Shown: piece after piece, positions 18,694 through 27,355 of the stretch
Numbering within the stretch: the stretch's first letter is position 1
How the letters are laid out: every line of letters begins with the position of its first letter
Assembly: GCA_036796975.1 (NCBI GenBank)
Contig: DAIRBY010000017.1
Location: forward strand, 1-63,069
Direction of reading: 5' to 3'
DNA from: UBA8190 sp003453695
Lineage (GTDB): Bacteria > Actinomycetota > Acidimicrobiia > Acidimicrobiales > UBA8190
DNA: 63,069 nucleotides
The notes under the pieces: model-generated
Seen by the model: only the letters and a program-made list of their open reading frames with translations
What the model was told of the DNA's origin: nothing
The model's database searches: none
Made by a program: the position numbers and the translations under genes

Positions 18694-19305
18694 TCATCTG
18701 TCTGAAGCGTACAGATTGCGGCTCCGGATGCAACGGATGGCCGCCTCCGGTACGAGAAAGTGCACGTTGCGCCCCGTGGCCAGGCGCTCCCTCAGGTCGC
18801 TGCTCGAGATCTCCAGGGCGGGGATCCCCACCCGCCGCGCCTCCCAACCGGCGGGGTCGGGGACGGGCGACACCCCGCCCCGCTGCACGATCACCAGCGT
18901 CACGGCGCCCACGACCTCTTCGACTCTCTGCCACGTGCGCAGCTCGGCGGCCACGTCGTCACCCACGACGAGGAACAGTTCGGCGCCGGGGTGGGCGGCG
19001 GCGAGCTGGCGCACGGTGTCGGCGGTATAACTCGGCCCGCTGCGGTCGATCTCGAGACGGCTGGCCTCGAGGCCGTCCACCCCCTCCACGGCGGCGGCCA
19101 CCACGGCGAAGCGGTCCTCGGCGGGCGTCACCGGGCGCACGTCGGTCTTCTGCCACGGGTCGCCGGCCACCACGAGCAGGACCCGGTCGAGCTCGAGCGC
19201 TTGGCGCGCTTCGAGGGCGGCGACGAGATGGCCGACGTGGACGGGATCGAAGGTCCCCCCGAAGATGCCGATCCGTTGGCCGTCTCGGGACGGGACCGAG
19301 GACAT
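18694..19305 (-). CDS. nadD: Nicotinate-nucleotide adenylyltransferase
   Basis: NadD makes deamido-NAD from nicotinate mononucleotide and ATP. The 203-residue protein has the nucleotidyltransferase motif GGTFDPVHVGHL at the N-terminus, the VVGDDVAAEL segment and the C-terminal ISSSDLRER motif. The ATG at 19305 places GIFGGTFDP at residue ~13; longer starts lie inside the upstream gene. It precedes rsfS, as in most bacteria. The five-base gap after the LLM oxidoreductase suggests one transcript. Confidence 0.95.
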   Translation of the reverse strand: MSSVPSRDGQRIGIFGGTFDPVHVGHLVAALEARQALELDRVLLVVAGDPWQKTDVRPVTPAEDRFAVVAAAVEGVDGLEASRLEIDRSGPSYTADTVRQLAAAHPGAELFLVVGDDVAAELRTWQRVEEVVGAVTLVIVQRGGVSPVPDPAGWEARRVGIPALEISSSDLRERLATGRNVHFLVPEAAIRCIRSRNLYASDR

Positions 19306-19310
19306 GGGGC

Positions 19311-20237
19311 TCAGGTTCCCGCCACGGCGGCCACCACCGGGGCGAAGGCGTCGATGTCGGTGTCGTGGACGACCCAGTAGCTCATCCCCCAGCGCCGGCG
19401 ACGAGCGTCGAGGGCCTCGGCGATCTCTTCGACCGATCCCACGAGGGCGATGGGCACCTCGGCCGCCACATCTGTCGGCAGGCGGAACATGGCGGCGGTC
19501 TCCTCGACCACGCGGTCGCGGTCGGGCCCGACCCGCACGAAGAAGGTGAGGCCCTGGATCTCGATGTCCTCGAAGCGGTCCCCCGCCGCTTGGCGCACCC
19601 ACTCGACACGGCGGTCGTAACGCTCGGGCACGATCGACGAGAGAGTGTCGGGCCCGACGAACCCTTCGGCGAGGCGCGGGTTGAGGCCCACGATGTCGGC
19701 TTCCCGTCCCGCCACGGTGAGCACGCCGCGGCTGCCTCCCCCCACCATGAGCAGGGGATGGGGCCGCCGGTGCGGCACGGGCACACCTTCGGCCCCGGTG
19801 AGGCGGTAGTGCGAGCCGGCGAAGTCGCCCCCGCCCGACCACAGCGTCTTCATCACGGCGATGGCCTCGGCCAGGCGCTCGACCCGGGTGGCGGGAGGGT
19901 CGAGGGTGATGCCGGACTGGTCGTAGTCGCTGGTCATCCACCCGGCGCCGATGCCGAGCTCGAGGCGACCCTCGGAGAGCAGGTCCAGCGTCGCCGCCTC
20001 TTTGGCCAGCACCAGCGGGTGGCGGTAGTCGTTTCCCAACACGAGCGTGCCCACGCGCAGACTGCTCGTGGCCTCGGCGGCCGTGGCGAGGGCCACCATG
20101 GGGGCGAGCTGGTCGCCGAAGTGATCGGGCAGGAAGACCGTCGAGTATCCGAGCTCCTCGATCTTGCGGACCAGAGAGCGCCAATGCGGGCCGTTGTCGG
20201 CCCGCGACAGCTGAACCCCGAAGCGAAAGGCGTGCAC
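19311..20237 (-). CDS. LLM-class (luciferase-like) F420-dependent oxidoreductase
   Basis: The 308-residue protein has the bacterial-luciferase TIM-barrel pattern: FGVQLSRADN at the N-terminus, GYSTVFLPDHFGDQLAPMVAL, LRVGTLVLGNDYRHP, and ELGIGAGWMTSDYDQSGI. This pattern resembles the actinobacterial F420-dependent LLM subfamilies (TIGR03621 type). Substrate is unknown. The GTG at 20237 is the only start that keeps the first beta strand. It is divergent from the DAHP synthase gene across 42 bases. FMN instead of F420 as cofactor cannot be excluded by reading alone. Confidence 0.85.
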   Translation of the reverse strand: MHAFRFGVQLSRADNGPHWRSLVRKIEELGYSTVFLPDHFGDQLAPMVALATAAEATSSLRVGTLVLGNDYRHPLVLAKEAATLDLLSEGRLELGIGAGWMTSDYDQSGITLDPPATRVERLAEAIAVMKTLWSGGGDFAGSHYRLTGAEGVPVPHRRPHPLLMVGGGSRGVLTVAGREADIVGLNPRLAEGFVGPDTLSSIVPERYDRRVEWVRQAAGDRFEDIEIQGLTFFVRVGPDRDRVVEETAAMFRLPTDVAAEVPIALVGSVEEIAEALDARRRRWGMSYWVVHDTDIDAFAPVVAAVAGT

Positions 20238-20265
20238 CGAGCACGGAGCCTAGGGCCGGACCGTT

Positions 20266-20271
20266 TACGCT
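20266..20271 (+). promoter_or_regulatory. Candidate -10 box for the DAHP synthase gene (leaderless)
   Basis: TACGCT is followed by eight bases and then the GTG start. The 42-base divergent gap leaves little room for a leader and no ribosome site is visible, so a leaderless transcript is likely. This also supports 20280 as the start over the next in-frame GTG six bases later. Confidence 0.42.
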
Positions 20272-20279
20272 GTAGGACC

Positions 20280-21626
20280 GTGACCGTGGGCACGTGGACG
20301 CCCAAGAGCTGGCGTGACCATCCCGCCGCGCAGCAGCCTCGCTGGCCCGACCAGGGCACGCTGGACCGTGCCCTGGCCGACCTGTCGGCCCAGCCTCCGC
20401 TGGTCTTCGCCGGAGAGTCGCGGCGACTTCGTGCCGCCCTGGGCGAGGTGGCCGCCGGGCGGGCCTTTCTGCTCCAGGCGGGCGACTGCGCCGAGTCCTT
20501 CCTCGATTTCAGCGCCGACTCCATCCGCGACAAGCTGCGCGTCGTCCTCCAGATGGCGGTGGTGCTCACCTACGGGGCGGGGGTGCCGGTGGTGAAGGTG
20601 GGCCGCATCGCCGGGCAGTTCGCCAAGCCTCGCTCGGCCGACACCGAGATGGTGGCCGACGTCGAGCTCGAGTCGTTCCGCGGCCACATGGTGAACGGCG
20701 AGGAGGCCGACCCGTCGGCGCGGGTCCCCGACCCGGGGCGGCTGCTGGCCGCCTACCACCAGTCGGCGTCGACCTTGAACCTGCTGCGCGCCTTCACCAC
20801 CGGCGGGTTCGCCGATCTCTCCCAGGTTCACCAGTGGAACCAGCAATTCGTGAGATCGAGCGACGAAGGCCGGCGCTACGAGCAGATCGCCGCCGAGATC
20901 GACCGGGCCCTTCGGTTCATGGCCGCCTGCGGGATCGACCTGTCCTCGGAGACCTCGTTGCACCGGGTCGACTACTTCACCTCGCACGAGGCGCTCATCC
21001 TTCCCTACGAAGAGGCGCTCACCCGGGTCGACTCCCTCACCGGCGACAGCTACGACTGCTCGGCCCACATGCTGTGGGTGGGCGAGCGCACCCGCCAGCT
21101 CGACGGCGCCCATGTCGAGTTCGTGTCCGGCATCCACAACCCGCTCGGCTTGAAGGTCGGGCCCACCGCCACGCCCGATGACGTGGTGGCCCTGTGCCGG
21201 CGGCTCGACCCCGACCGCACACCGGGACGCCTCACGCTCATCACCCGCATGGGGGCGCCCAACGTCGCCGGCAGGCTCCCCCCGATCCTGCAAGCGGTGG
21301 GCAAAGCGGGCCACCCCGTGGTGTGGGCCTGCGACCCCATGCACGGGAACACCTTCGTGAGCGACGGCGGTCGCAAGACCCGCCGCTTCGACGACATCCT
21401 CGAGGAGATCCGCGGCTTCTTCGCCGTCCACCGGGAGGCCGGGACCTGGCCCGGCGGTGTGCACGTCGAGCTCACCGGTGACGACGTCACCGAGTGCCTG
21501 GGCGGCTTCGGCGACGTCCTCGAGGACCAGCTCCACGAGCGCTACACCACCATGTGCGACCCGCGCCTGAACGCCCGCCAGTCCATCGATCTGGCCTTCC
21601 GCGTGGCCGAGCTGCTGCGCCTCTGA
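20280..21626 (+). CDS. aroG: 3-deoxy-7-phosphoheptulonate synthase, class II
   Basis: This enzyme condenses PEP and erythrose 4-phosphate, the first step of the shikimate pathway. The 448-residue product is a class II (plant/mycobacterial type) enzyme: LQAGDCAESF holds the metal-binding Cys, followed by VVKVGRIAGQFAKPRS, SCSAH-like YDCSAHMLWVGERTR, GLKVGPT, WACDPMHGNT and ELTGDDVTEC. The start is GTG. The long open frame extending far upstream on this strand is antisense to nadD and the LLM gene and is not coding. It converges with the phosphatase gene. Confidence 0.96.
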   Translation: MTVGTWTPKSWRDHPAAQQPRWPDQGTLDRALADLSAQPPLVFAGESRRLRAALGEVAAGRAFLLQAGDCAESFLDFSADSIRDKLRVVLQMAVVLTYGAGVPVVKVGRIAGQFAKPRSADTEMVADVELESFRGHMVNGEEADPSARVPDPGRLLAAYHQSASTLNLLRAFTTGGFADLSQVHQWNQQFVRSSDEGRRYEQIAAEIDRALRFMAACGIDLSSETSLHRVDYFTSHEALILPYEEALTRVDSLTGDSYDCSAHMLWVGERTRQLDGAHVEFVSGIHNPLGLKVGPTATPDDVVALCRRLDPDRTPGRLTLITRMGAPNVAGRLPPILQAVGKAGHPVVWACDPMHGNTFVSDGGRKTRRFDDILEEIRGFFAVHREAGTWPGGVHVELTGDDVTECLGGFGDVLEDQLHERYTTMCDPRLNARQSIDLAFRVAELLRL

Positions 21627-21668
21627 CGTCGCCGGCGGCGACGACCGGTGCCCAGCGGGCAGGTTCGG

Positions 21669-22346
21669 TCAGCCGGGAAGATGGGCGGCGTCGTTGTAGC
21701 GCAGCAGGCGCCAGTCCCCGGACTGCGTCCCCTCGACGTCGGGCCCCGTGAGCTCGAACTCGGTGAGCGACACGTAGCTGGTGCGCAGCCCGAGCCGGCG
21801 CCGGCTCCCGTCGACGGGCAGGAATCGCAACATGGCCGCTTCGATCACCCCGGCGTGGCACACCACCACCGCCTCCTCGCCACGGTGGCGCCGGGCCAGC
21901 GAGGAGAGCGCCTCGGCGGCCCGGGCCACGAAGCCGGTCCAGCTCTCGCCCCCGGGCGCCACCGGGGTGTCGGGGTCGACGTCCCAGTCGGGCTCGCCGT
22001 AGGTCAGCCTGAACTCCTCCCAGCTGAGACCGTCGGCGTCGCCGGGGTGCAGCTCGCACAGCTGGCAGTCCTCGACGATCCCGAGCATCCCCGAGCCCAC
22101 CGCCGGGCCGATGACCGACGCCGTCTGCACGGCGCGCGTCAGCACACTGGCGTACAGGGCGGAGGCGCCCGACAGCTCACCGGTCTCCTCGAGACGGCGC
22201 CGCAGGGACTGCGCCTGCTGGACGCCGAGCTCGGACAGGCCTGTGCAGCCGCCTGGTCCCCCGACCACCCCTCGCAGGTGACATGCCGCCTCACCGTGGC
22301 GCACGAGCACCAGGCGGGTGCTCGAGTCGGTGCGCTCGGGAGTCAT
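21669..22346 (-). CDS. Histidine phosphatase superfamily protein
   Basis: The 225-residue protein has the phosphoglycerate-mutase-like catalytic set: LVLVRHGEA with the nucleophilic His near residue 19, GLSELGVQQAQ, S-x-L-x-R-A-x-Q-T and the second His in VVVCHAGVIEAAM. The substrate is unknown; this superfamily includes mutases, phosphatases and regulators. The ATG at 22346 removes ~70 residues of Arg-rich translation that overlap the VWA gene. It is 26 bases downstream of that gene and could share its transcript. Confidence 0.88.
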   Translation of the reverse strand: MTPERTDSSTRLVLVRHGEAACHLRGVVGGPGGCTGLSELGVQQAQSLRRRLEETGELSGASALYASVLTRAVQTASVIGPAVGSGMLGIVEDCQLCELHPGDADGLSWEEFRLTYGEPDWDVDPDTPVAPGGESWTGFVARAAEALSSLARRHRGEEAVVVCHAGVIEAAMLRFLPVDGSRRRLGLRTSYVSLTEFELTGPDVEGTQSGDWRLLRYNDAAHLPG

Positions 22347-22372
22347 CCGCACCGAGGCCGGGACCGGTGAGC

Positions 22373-23824
22373 TCACGCCAGTTCGGAGACGAATTGCTCG
22401 AGCTGGCGGAGGTTGCGGCACTCGTAGACGGCGTCGCAGTGCACGCCGTACTCGTCCAGGATGGAGTCGCCGGTGCCCCAGTAGGCGCGTGGCTCGGGGT
22501 TCAGCCAGTAGACGTGGCGGGCGCGGTGCCGCATCTCCTGGAGGACCCACGCCTGGCTGGCGTGGTAGTTGTTGCGGGCGTCTCCGAGGAGCAGCACGCT
22601 CGTGCGCGGCGTGATCTCCTCACCCCAGCGCTCCCAGAACACCGACAAGGCGTGGCCGTAGTCGGAGTGCCCGTCCACCCAGACCACGTCGGCCTCCGTG
22701 TTGATGCGATGGAGCGCCTCGGCCACGTCGTCCACCCCTTCGAAGAAGGGGGTGACCTCGTCGATGCCGTCGATGAACACGAAGCTGCGCACCTTGGAGA
22801 ACTGCGAGGCGATGGCGTACACGAGGTGCAAGGTGAAGCGGGCGAAGGAGGCGACCGATCCCGAGATGTCGGCCACCACGAAGATCTCGGGCTTGGCCGG
22901 GCGCGGATAGCGGAACTTGGGATCGACGGGCACACCGCCCGTCGAGAGCGAATGACGCACCGTGGAGCGGAAGTCGAGGGCGCCCTTGCGCCCGTGACGG
23001 CGCTTGCGGGCCAGGCGCACGGCCAGCTTGCGGGTGAGGGGGTGGATGGCCCGGCGCAAGGCGGTGAGCTCCTCGCGGGTGGCGTGCATGAAGTCCACGT
23101 CCTCGGGCAAGGGCTTGCGCAACGACCGGGCCAGTGCCTCCGCACCCCTGTCGGCCACCAGACGGCGGCGGATCTCGTCCTCGAGCTCGCGCCGCAGACG
23201 GTCGAGGCGGGACCGGAATTCGTCGGTGGCGAGGCGCTCCTCGAGCGGGGTGAGCTCGCCGCCCGCCTCTTGGCGGGCCGCCTCCAGCAACCGCTGCAAC
23301 AGCCCGTCGAGGTCCAGGTTCCGCAGCGTCCGGTACAGGTAGTAGGTCCCGCCCACCGGCCGGCCCGGTTCCATGCCCGCGTACCGGGTCACCGCCTGGC
23401 GGGCCAGCGCCGCCACCTGGGCGGTATTGGCCGACTTGAGCGCCCGGAACAGCATCTCGGCGAGCTCCTCGGCCGACAGCGGCTCCCCCCCGCCGCCGCC
23501 CCGCCCCCGGCCCAGTCCGGCGCCCTCGCCGGTGGCTTCGTCGTCACGGTCGAGGTCCCCGGGGGCCTCCTCGTCGAGGCCGTCCGTGCCGTCGCCGCCG
23601 TGCTGGGGGCCTCGCACCGCGAAGTAGACCTCGAAGGCGGTCTCGAAGGCCTTCCAGTGGGCCGAGGACTTCACCAGCGTGGCGGCCAGGGCGTACTTGA
23701 GGGCCTGGCGGTCCTCGAGCGGGATGTGGTGGACCGCCTCGGCGGCGTCGATGGCCTCGGTCATGGACACCGGCAGCCCGGCGGCCCGCAGCTCGGTCAC
23801 GAAACCGGTGAGGACGTCGAGCAC
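22373..23824 (-). CDS. VWA-domain protein (CoxE-like), partner of MoxR ATPase
   Basis: The 483-residue protein has an N-terminal region common to CoxE/VWA-containing MoxR partners (VLDVLTGFVTELRAAGLPVS), a Gly/Asp-rich linker near residues 85-125, a helical middle, and a C-terminal von Willebrand A domain with VVADISGSVASF, a D-x-S-x-S MIDAS core, and LLLGDARNNY. MoxR/VWA pairs act as chaperone-like machines that insert metals or mature enzymes. No target enzyme gene is adjacent. The GTG at 23824, 41 bases after the ATPase stop, is the only reasonable start; the upstream extension of the frame lies inside that gene. Confidence 0.88.
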   Translation of the reverse strand: MLDVLTGFVTELRAAGLPVSMTEAIDAAEAVHHIPLEDRQALKYALAATLVKSSAHWKAFETAFEVYFAVRGPQHGGDGTDGLDEEAPGDLDRDDEATGEGAGLGRGRGGGGGEPLSAEELAEMLFRALKSANTAQVAALARQAVTRYAGMEPGRPVGGTYYLYRTLRNLDLDGLLQRLLEAARQEAGGELTPLEERLATDEFRSRLDRLRRELEDEIRRRLVADRGAEALARSLRKPLPEDVDFMHATREELTALRRAIHPLTRKLAVRLARKRRHGRKGALDFRSTVRHSLSTGGVPVDPKFRYPRPAKPEIFVVADISGSVASFARFTLHLVYAIASQFSKVRSFVFIDGIDEVTPFFEGVDDVAEALHRINTEADVVWVDGHSDYGHALSVFWERWGEEITPRTSVLLLGDARNNYHASQAWVLQEMRHRARHVYWLNPEPRAYWGTGDSILDEYGVHCDAVYECRNLRQLEQFVSELA

Positions 23825-23865
23825 AGCCGGGGGTGCGTCGTCTCGCCTGGCGCCGCCGAGCGGCC

Positions 23866-24885
23866 TCAGGCGTGCCGGGCGGTGCGGTTGGCGTCGCCCT
23901 CGCCCATGGACAGCTCCTTGGCGGCGCGTTCCAAGTCGCTTCGGTACTTGAGCAGCACGTGCAAGGTCGCCTTGGCCTGCTCGGCGTCGACGGACTCCAC
24001 CCCCAGCACCACCAGGGTCCGGGCCCAGTCGAGGGTCTCCGACACCGACGGGTACTTCTTGAGCTCGAGCGTGCGAAGCGAGCGCACGATGCGGGCAACC
24101 TGGTCGGCGAGCTCCTCGGACACACCGGGCACCCGGGTGAGCACGATCTCGCGCTCGCGCTCGAGGCTGGGGTAGTCGAGGTGCAGATAGAGGCAGCGGC
24201 GCTTCAGGGCTTCGGACAGCTCGCGGGTGTTGTTGGAGGTGAGGAACACCATGGGGATGCGTTCGGCCCGCACCGTGCCCAGCTCGGGGATCGACACCTG
24301 GTAGTCGGAGAGCACCTCGAGCAGCAACGCCTCGGTCTCGAGCTCCACCCGGTCGACCTCGTCGATGAGCAGCACCACGGGCTCGCCGGTGCGGATGGCC
24401 TCGAGGAGGGGCCGGGTGAGGAGGAACTCCTCGGAGAAGATGTCCTCCTCCAACTCGTGCCATGTCCGCGCCGCTCCCCTGCCGGCGCCCGACGCCAGGG
24501 GGTCGTCGTCGTCCACCACCTGCTGGGCCTGGATGCGCAACAGCTGCTTGCGGTAGTTCCATTCGTACAGCGCCTTCGACTCGTCCAGCCCCTCGTAGCA
24601 CTGGAGGCGGATGAGGCGGCTGGCGGTGACGCGGGCCACCGACTTGGCCAGCTCCGTCTTCCCCGTCCCGGCCGGTCCCTCCACCAGCACCGGCTTGGCC
24701 AGCCTGTCGGCGAGATGGACGACCCCCGCCATCCCGTCGTCCGCCAGGTAGCCGGCCTGGGCCAGCCGGTCCCGCACGTCGGCGACCGAGTCGAAGCGGG
24801 GCGGGCCCGGGTCGGGAAACCCGAGCGGTCCCTGGATGCCGCCGCTCCCGGCCGCCGCGGCGGCGTGGTCGTCGGGGACGCTCAC
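23866..24885 (-). CDS. MoxR-family AAA+ ATPase
   Basis: The 339-residue ATPase has Walker A GPAGTGKTELAKS, Walker B VVLLIDEVDR, sensor 1 VFLTSNNTRELS and an arginine-finger region (LKRRCLYL). It should form a ring that works with the VWA protein encoded next. A Gly/Pro-rich stretch of ~30 residues precedes the core. The GTG at 24885 overlaps the proA stop as GTGA, so this pair is coupled to the proline genes. Which protein is remodelled cannot be seen from the sequence. Confidence 0.92.
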   Translation of the reverse strand: MSVPDDHAAAAAGSGGIQGPLGFPDPGPPRFDSVADVRDRLAQAGYLADDGMAGVVHLADRLAKPVLVEGPAGTGKTELAKSVARVTASRLIRLQCYEGLDESKALYEWNYRKQLLRIQAQQVVDDDDPLASGAGRGAARTWHELEEDIFSEEFLLTRPLLEAIRTGEPVVLLIDEVDRVELETEALLLEVLSDYQVSIPELGTVRAERIPMVFLTSNNTRELSEALKRRCLYLHLDYPSLEREREIVLTRVPGVSEELADQVARIVRSLRTLELKKYPSVSETLDWARTLVVLGVESVDAEQAKATLHVLLKYRSDLERAAKELSMGEGDANRTARHA

Positions 24886-26129
24886 CGCCGGATCTGCCCG
24901 TCGCCGCGCACGACCCACTTGACGCACGTGAGCTCGCGCAGACCCATCGGACCGCGGGCGTGCAGCTTCTGCGTGGAGATGCCGACCTCTGCTCCGAGAC
25001 CGAGCTCCCCGCCGTCGATGAAGCGGGTGGAGGCGTTCACGAGCACGGCGGCGGCGTCGACCTCACGGCAGAACCGCTCGGCACTGGCGACGTCACTGGT
25101 CACGATGGCTTCGGAATGGCCCGAGCCGAAGCGGGCGATGTGGGCGATGGCCCCGGCCAGGTCGTCGACCACACCCACGGCCAGCTTGAGGGCCAGGAAC
25201 TCGGTGGCGAAATCGTCGTCGGTGGCAGGGCCCATGGCCGGCACACAGGCACGCGCCCCTTCGTCGCCCACCAGCTCGACTCCGGCCAGCGCCTCGGCGG
25301 CGCGGGGCAAGAAGGCCGGTGCGACGGCGCGGTGCACGAGGAGCGTCTCGGCGGCGTTGCACACGCCCGGGCGCTGGGTCTTGGCGTTCACCACGATGGC
25401 GAGGGCCATGTCCGGATCGGCGCTCTCGTCGACGTAGACGTGACAGTTGCCGTCGCCGTCGATCACGACGGGCACGCTGGCGTTGGCCCGCACCGACTCG
25501 AGCAGCGACCGCCCGCCCCGGGGGACGAGGCAGTCGATGACGCCGTCCAGTTGCATGAATTCCACGGCGGCTTCGTGGCTGGTGTCCTCGACGAGGACCA
25601 CGGCGTCAGCGGGGAGCCCCGCTTTGGACAGTCCTTCTCGCAGGGCGGCCACCACCGCCTTGTTGGACTCCAGCGCGCTCGACGAGCCGCGCAGCATGGT
25701 GGCGTTGCCTGCCTTGAGGCACAGCCCGGCGGCGTCGCTCGTCACGTTGGGGCGGTTCTCGTAGATGATGCCCACCACCCCGAGGGGGACCCGCACCCGT
25801 TCCACCCGCAGGCCGTTGGGGCGGAGCCCGCCTTCGGTGACCTCGCCCACCGGGTCGGCCAGCCCCGCCACCTGGCGCAGTCCGTCGGCCATGGCCGTGA
25901 CCCGGGCCTCGGTCAGCCGCAGGCGGTCGAGCGCCGTCTCTCCGGCGTCCCCGGCCTCGGCCCGCTCCACGTCGGCGGCATTGGCGGCCAGGATCTCGGC
26001 CGCGCCTTGCTCCAGCAGCTCGGCCGCCAGTCGCAGGGCGCTGTCCTTGGCCGCCGTGGTGGCCGTGGCCAGCGACGTCGACGCATCACGGGCGCGCCGT
26101 CCGAGTGCCTCGATACCGGCTGAGCCCAT
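24882..26129 (-). CDS. proA: Gamma-glutamyl phosphate reductase
   Basis: ProA reduces glutamyl 5-phosphate to the semialdehyde in proline synthesis. The 415-residue protein shows PLGVVGIIYENRPNVTSDAA, LRGSSSALESN, LVPRGG, and the catalytic Cys in TQRPGVCNAAETLL, with the end FIDGGELGLGAEVGISTQK. The ATG at 26129 matches the usual length; the open frame to the right is antisense coding bias. It lies 89 bases after proB and overlaps the MoxR gene. Confidence 0.96.
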   Translation of the reverse strand: MGSAGIEALGRRARDASTSLATATTAAKDSALRLAAELLEQGAAEILAANAADVERAEAGDAGETALDRLRLTEARVTAMADGLRQVAGLADPVGEVTEGGLRPNGLRVERVRVPLGVVGIIYENRPNVTSDAAGLCLKAGNATMLRGSSSALESNKAVVAALREGLSKAGLPADAVVLVEDTSHEAAVEFMQLDGVIDCLVPRGGRSLLESVRANASVPVVIDGDGNCHVYVDESADPDMALAIVVNAKTQRPGVCNAAETLLVHRAVAPAFLPRAAEALAGVELVGDEGARACVPAMGPATDDDFATEFLALKLAVGVVDDLAGAIAHIARFGSGHSEAIVTSDVASAERFCREVDAAAVLVNASTRFIDGGELGLGAEVGISTQKLHARGPMGLRELTCVKWVVRGDGQIRR

Positions 26130-26218
26130 GCTCCAGGCTATCGCCGGCCGCCACGGCGACTCGACGGGCCGCCGGCGTCGAGCTGCCGGACGAGCCGGTG
26201 CGACGGCGGGTGGACGGT

Positions 26219-27355
26219 TCAGACCAGCACGACGAGGTCGTCGCGATGGACGACCTCGTGCGCGGTGCCCTCGGGCAGTTCGCTCGTGCGACGGCCGGCC
26301 CACGACGACACCAGTTCGGCGGAATGGCGAGCCAGCCCCTTGGCGAAGACGACCCCGTCGGGGCCGATGATCTCGACGGCGTCGTCGGGGGCGAACCGCC
26401 CTTCGACACCGGTGATCCCGGCGGGCAGCAGCGACGCTTCCGCTTCCACCAGCGCCCGGCGCGCCCCGTCGTCCACCCGCAGCACGCCGTTCGGCGCCAA
26501 GGCGAAGGCGATCCACAGCTTGCGCGCCGGGAGTCGCCGCCCCCGCGCCCGGAACACCGTGCCCGTCCCGGGCTCGCCGTCGAGGGCGGCTCGGAGCACC
26601 CCGGGCCGGCCGGCGTCGGCGATGACCGTGGGCACACCCGACCACGACGCCATCTTGGCGGCCGCCAACTTCGAGACCATGCCGCCGCTCCCCACCACGG
26701 TGCCCGCACCACCGGCCACCGCTTCGAGCACGTGGTCGACCTCGACCACCTCCTCGATGAGCGACGCCTCGGCGCTGGTGCGGGGGTCGGCGGAATGGAG
26801 CCCGGCGGTGTCGGTGAGGAGCACGAGCAGGTCGGCGGCCACCAGATGGGCCACGAGCGCGGCCAGGCGGTCGTTGTCGCCGAAACGGATCTCGTCGTCC
26901 GAGGTGGCGTCGTTCTCGTTCACGACGGGCACCACGCCGAGCTGCAGGAGGTTGGCCAGGGTCTGGCGGGCGTGCAGGTACTGCTGGCGATGGGCGAAGT
27001 CGAGCGGCGCCAGGAGCACCTGCCCCACGTGCAGCCCCCGCCGGCCGAGGGCGTCGTCGTACACGCGCATGAGACGGTGTTGGCCGACGGCGGCGACCGC
27101 TTGCAGGACGACGGGATCCGACGGGCGGGGCCCGCCGCCGAGCGCAGCCCAACCGGCGGCGATGGCACCCGAGCTCACGAGCACGACGCTGTGCCCCTCG
27201 GCGCGCAGTTCCGCCGCCTCGGAGCAGAGCTTCTCGACAGCGGCCAGGCGGATGCCGCCGTGGGCGGCGCCGTCGGCGCTCGTGTCGGTGAGCGACGACG
27301 AACCGATCTTCACGACGACGGTCCGATTGTCGCCGGCGACCGGCGTCGCCTGCAT
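26219..27355 (-). CDS. proB: Glutamate 5-kinase with PUA domain
   Basis: ProB phosphorylates glutamate to start proline synthesis and is normally feedback-inhibited by proline. The 378-residue protein has the amino-acid-kinase domain (VVVKIGSSSLTD, VSSGAIAAGW, VPVVNENDATS, FGDNDRLAALVA, GGMVSKLAAAK) and a C-terminal PUA domain (FAPDDAVEIIG, ARHSAELV). The ATG at 27355 shares one base with the obg stop (TGATG). A GTG one codon upstream, overlapping as GTGA, is the alternative. Confidence 0.95.
   Translation of the reverse strand: MQATPVAGDNRTVVVKIGSSSLTDTSADGAAHGGIRLAAVEKLCSEAAELRAEGHSVVLVSSGAIAAGWAALGGGPRPSDPVVLQAVAAVGQHRLMRVYDDALGRRGLHVGQVLLAPLDFAHRQQYLHARQTLANLLQLGVVPVVNENDATSDDEIRFGDNDRLAALVAHLVAADLLVLLTDTAGLHSADPRTSAEASLIEEVVEVDHVLEAVAGGAGTVVGSGGMVSKLAAAKMASWSGVPTVIADAGRPGVLRAALDGEPGTGTVFRARGRRLPARKLWIAFALAPNGVLRVDDGARRALVEAEASLLPAGITGVEGRFAPDDAVEIIGPDGVVFAKGLARHSAELVSSWAGRRTSELPEGTAHEVVHRDDLVVLV

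Noticed and set aside
18375..20279. A long plus-strand extension upstream of the DAHP synthase in the same frame.
   Set aside because: It is antisense to rsfS, nadD and the LLM oxidoreductase, and the enzyme's conserved start is near 20280.
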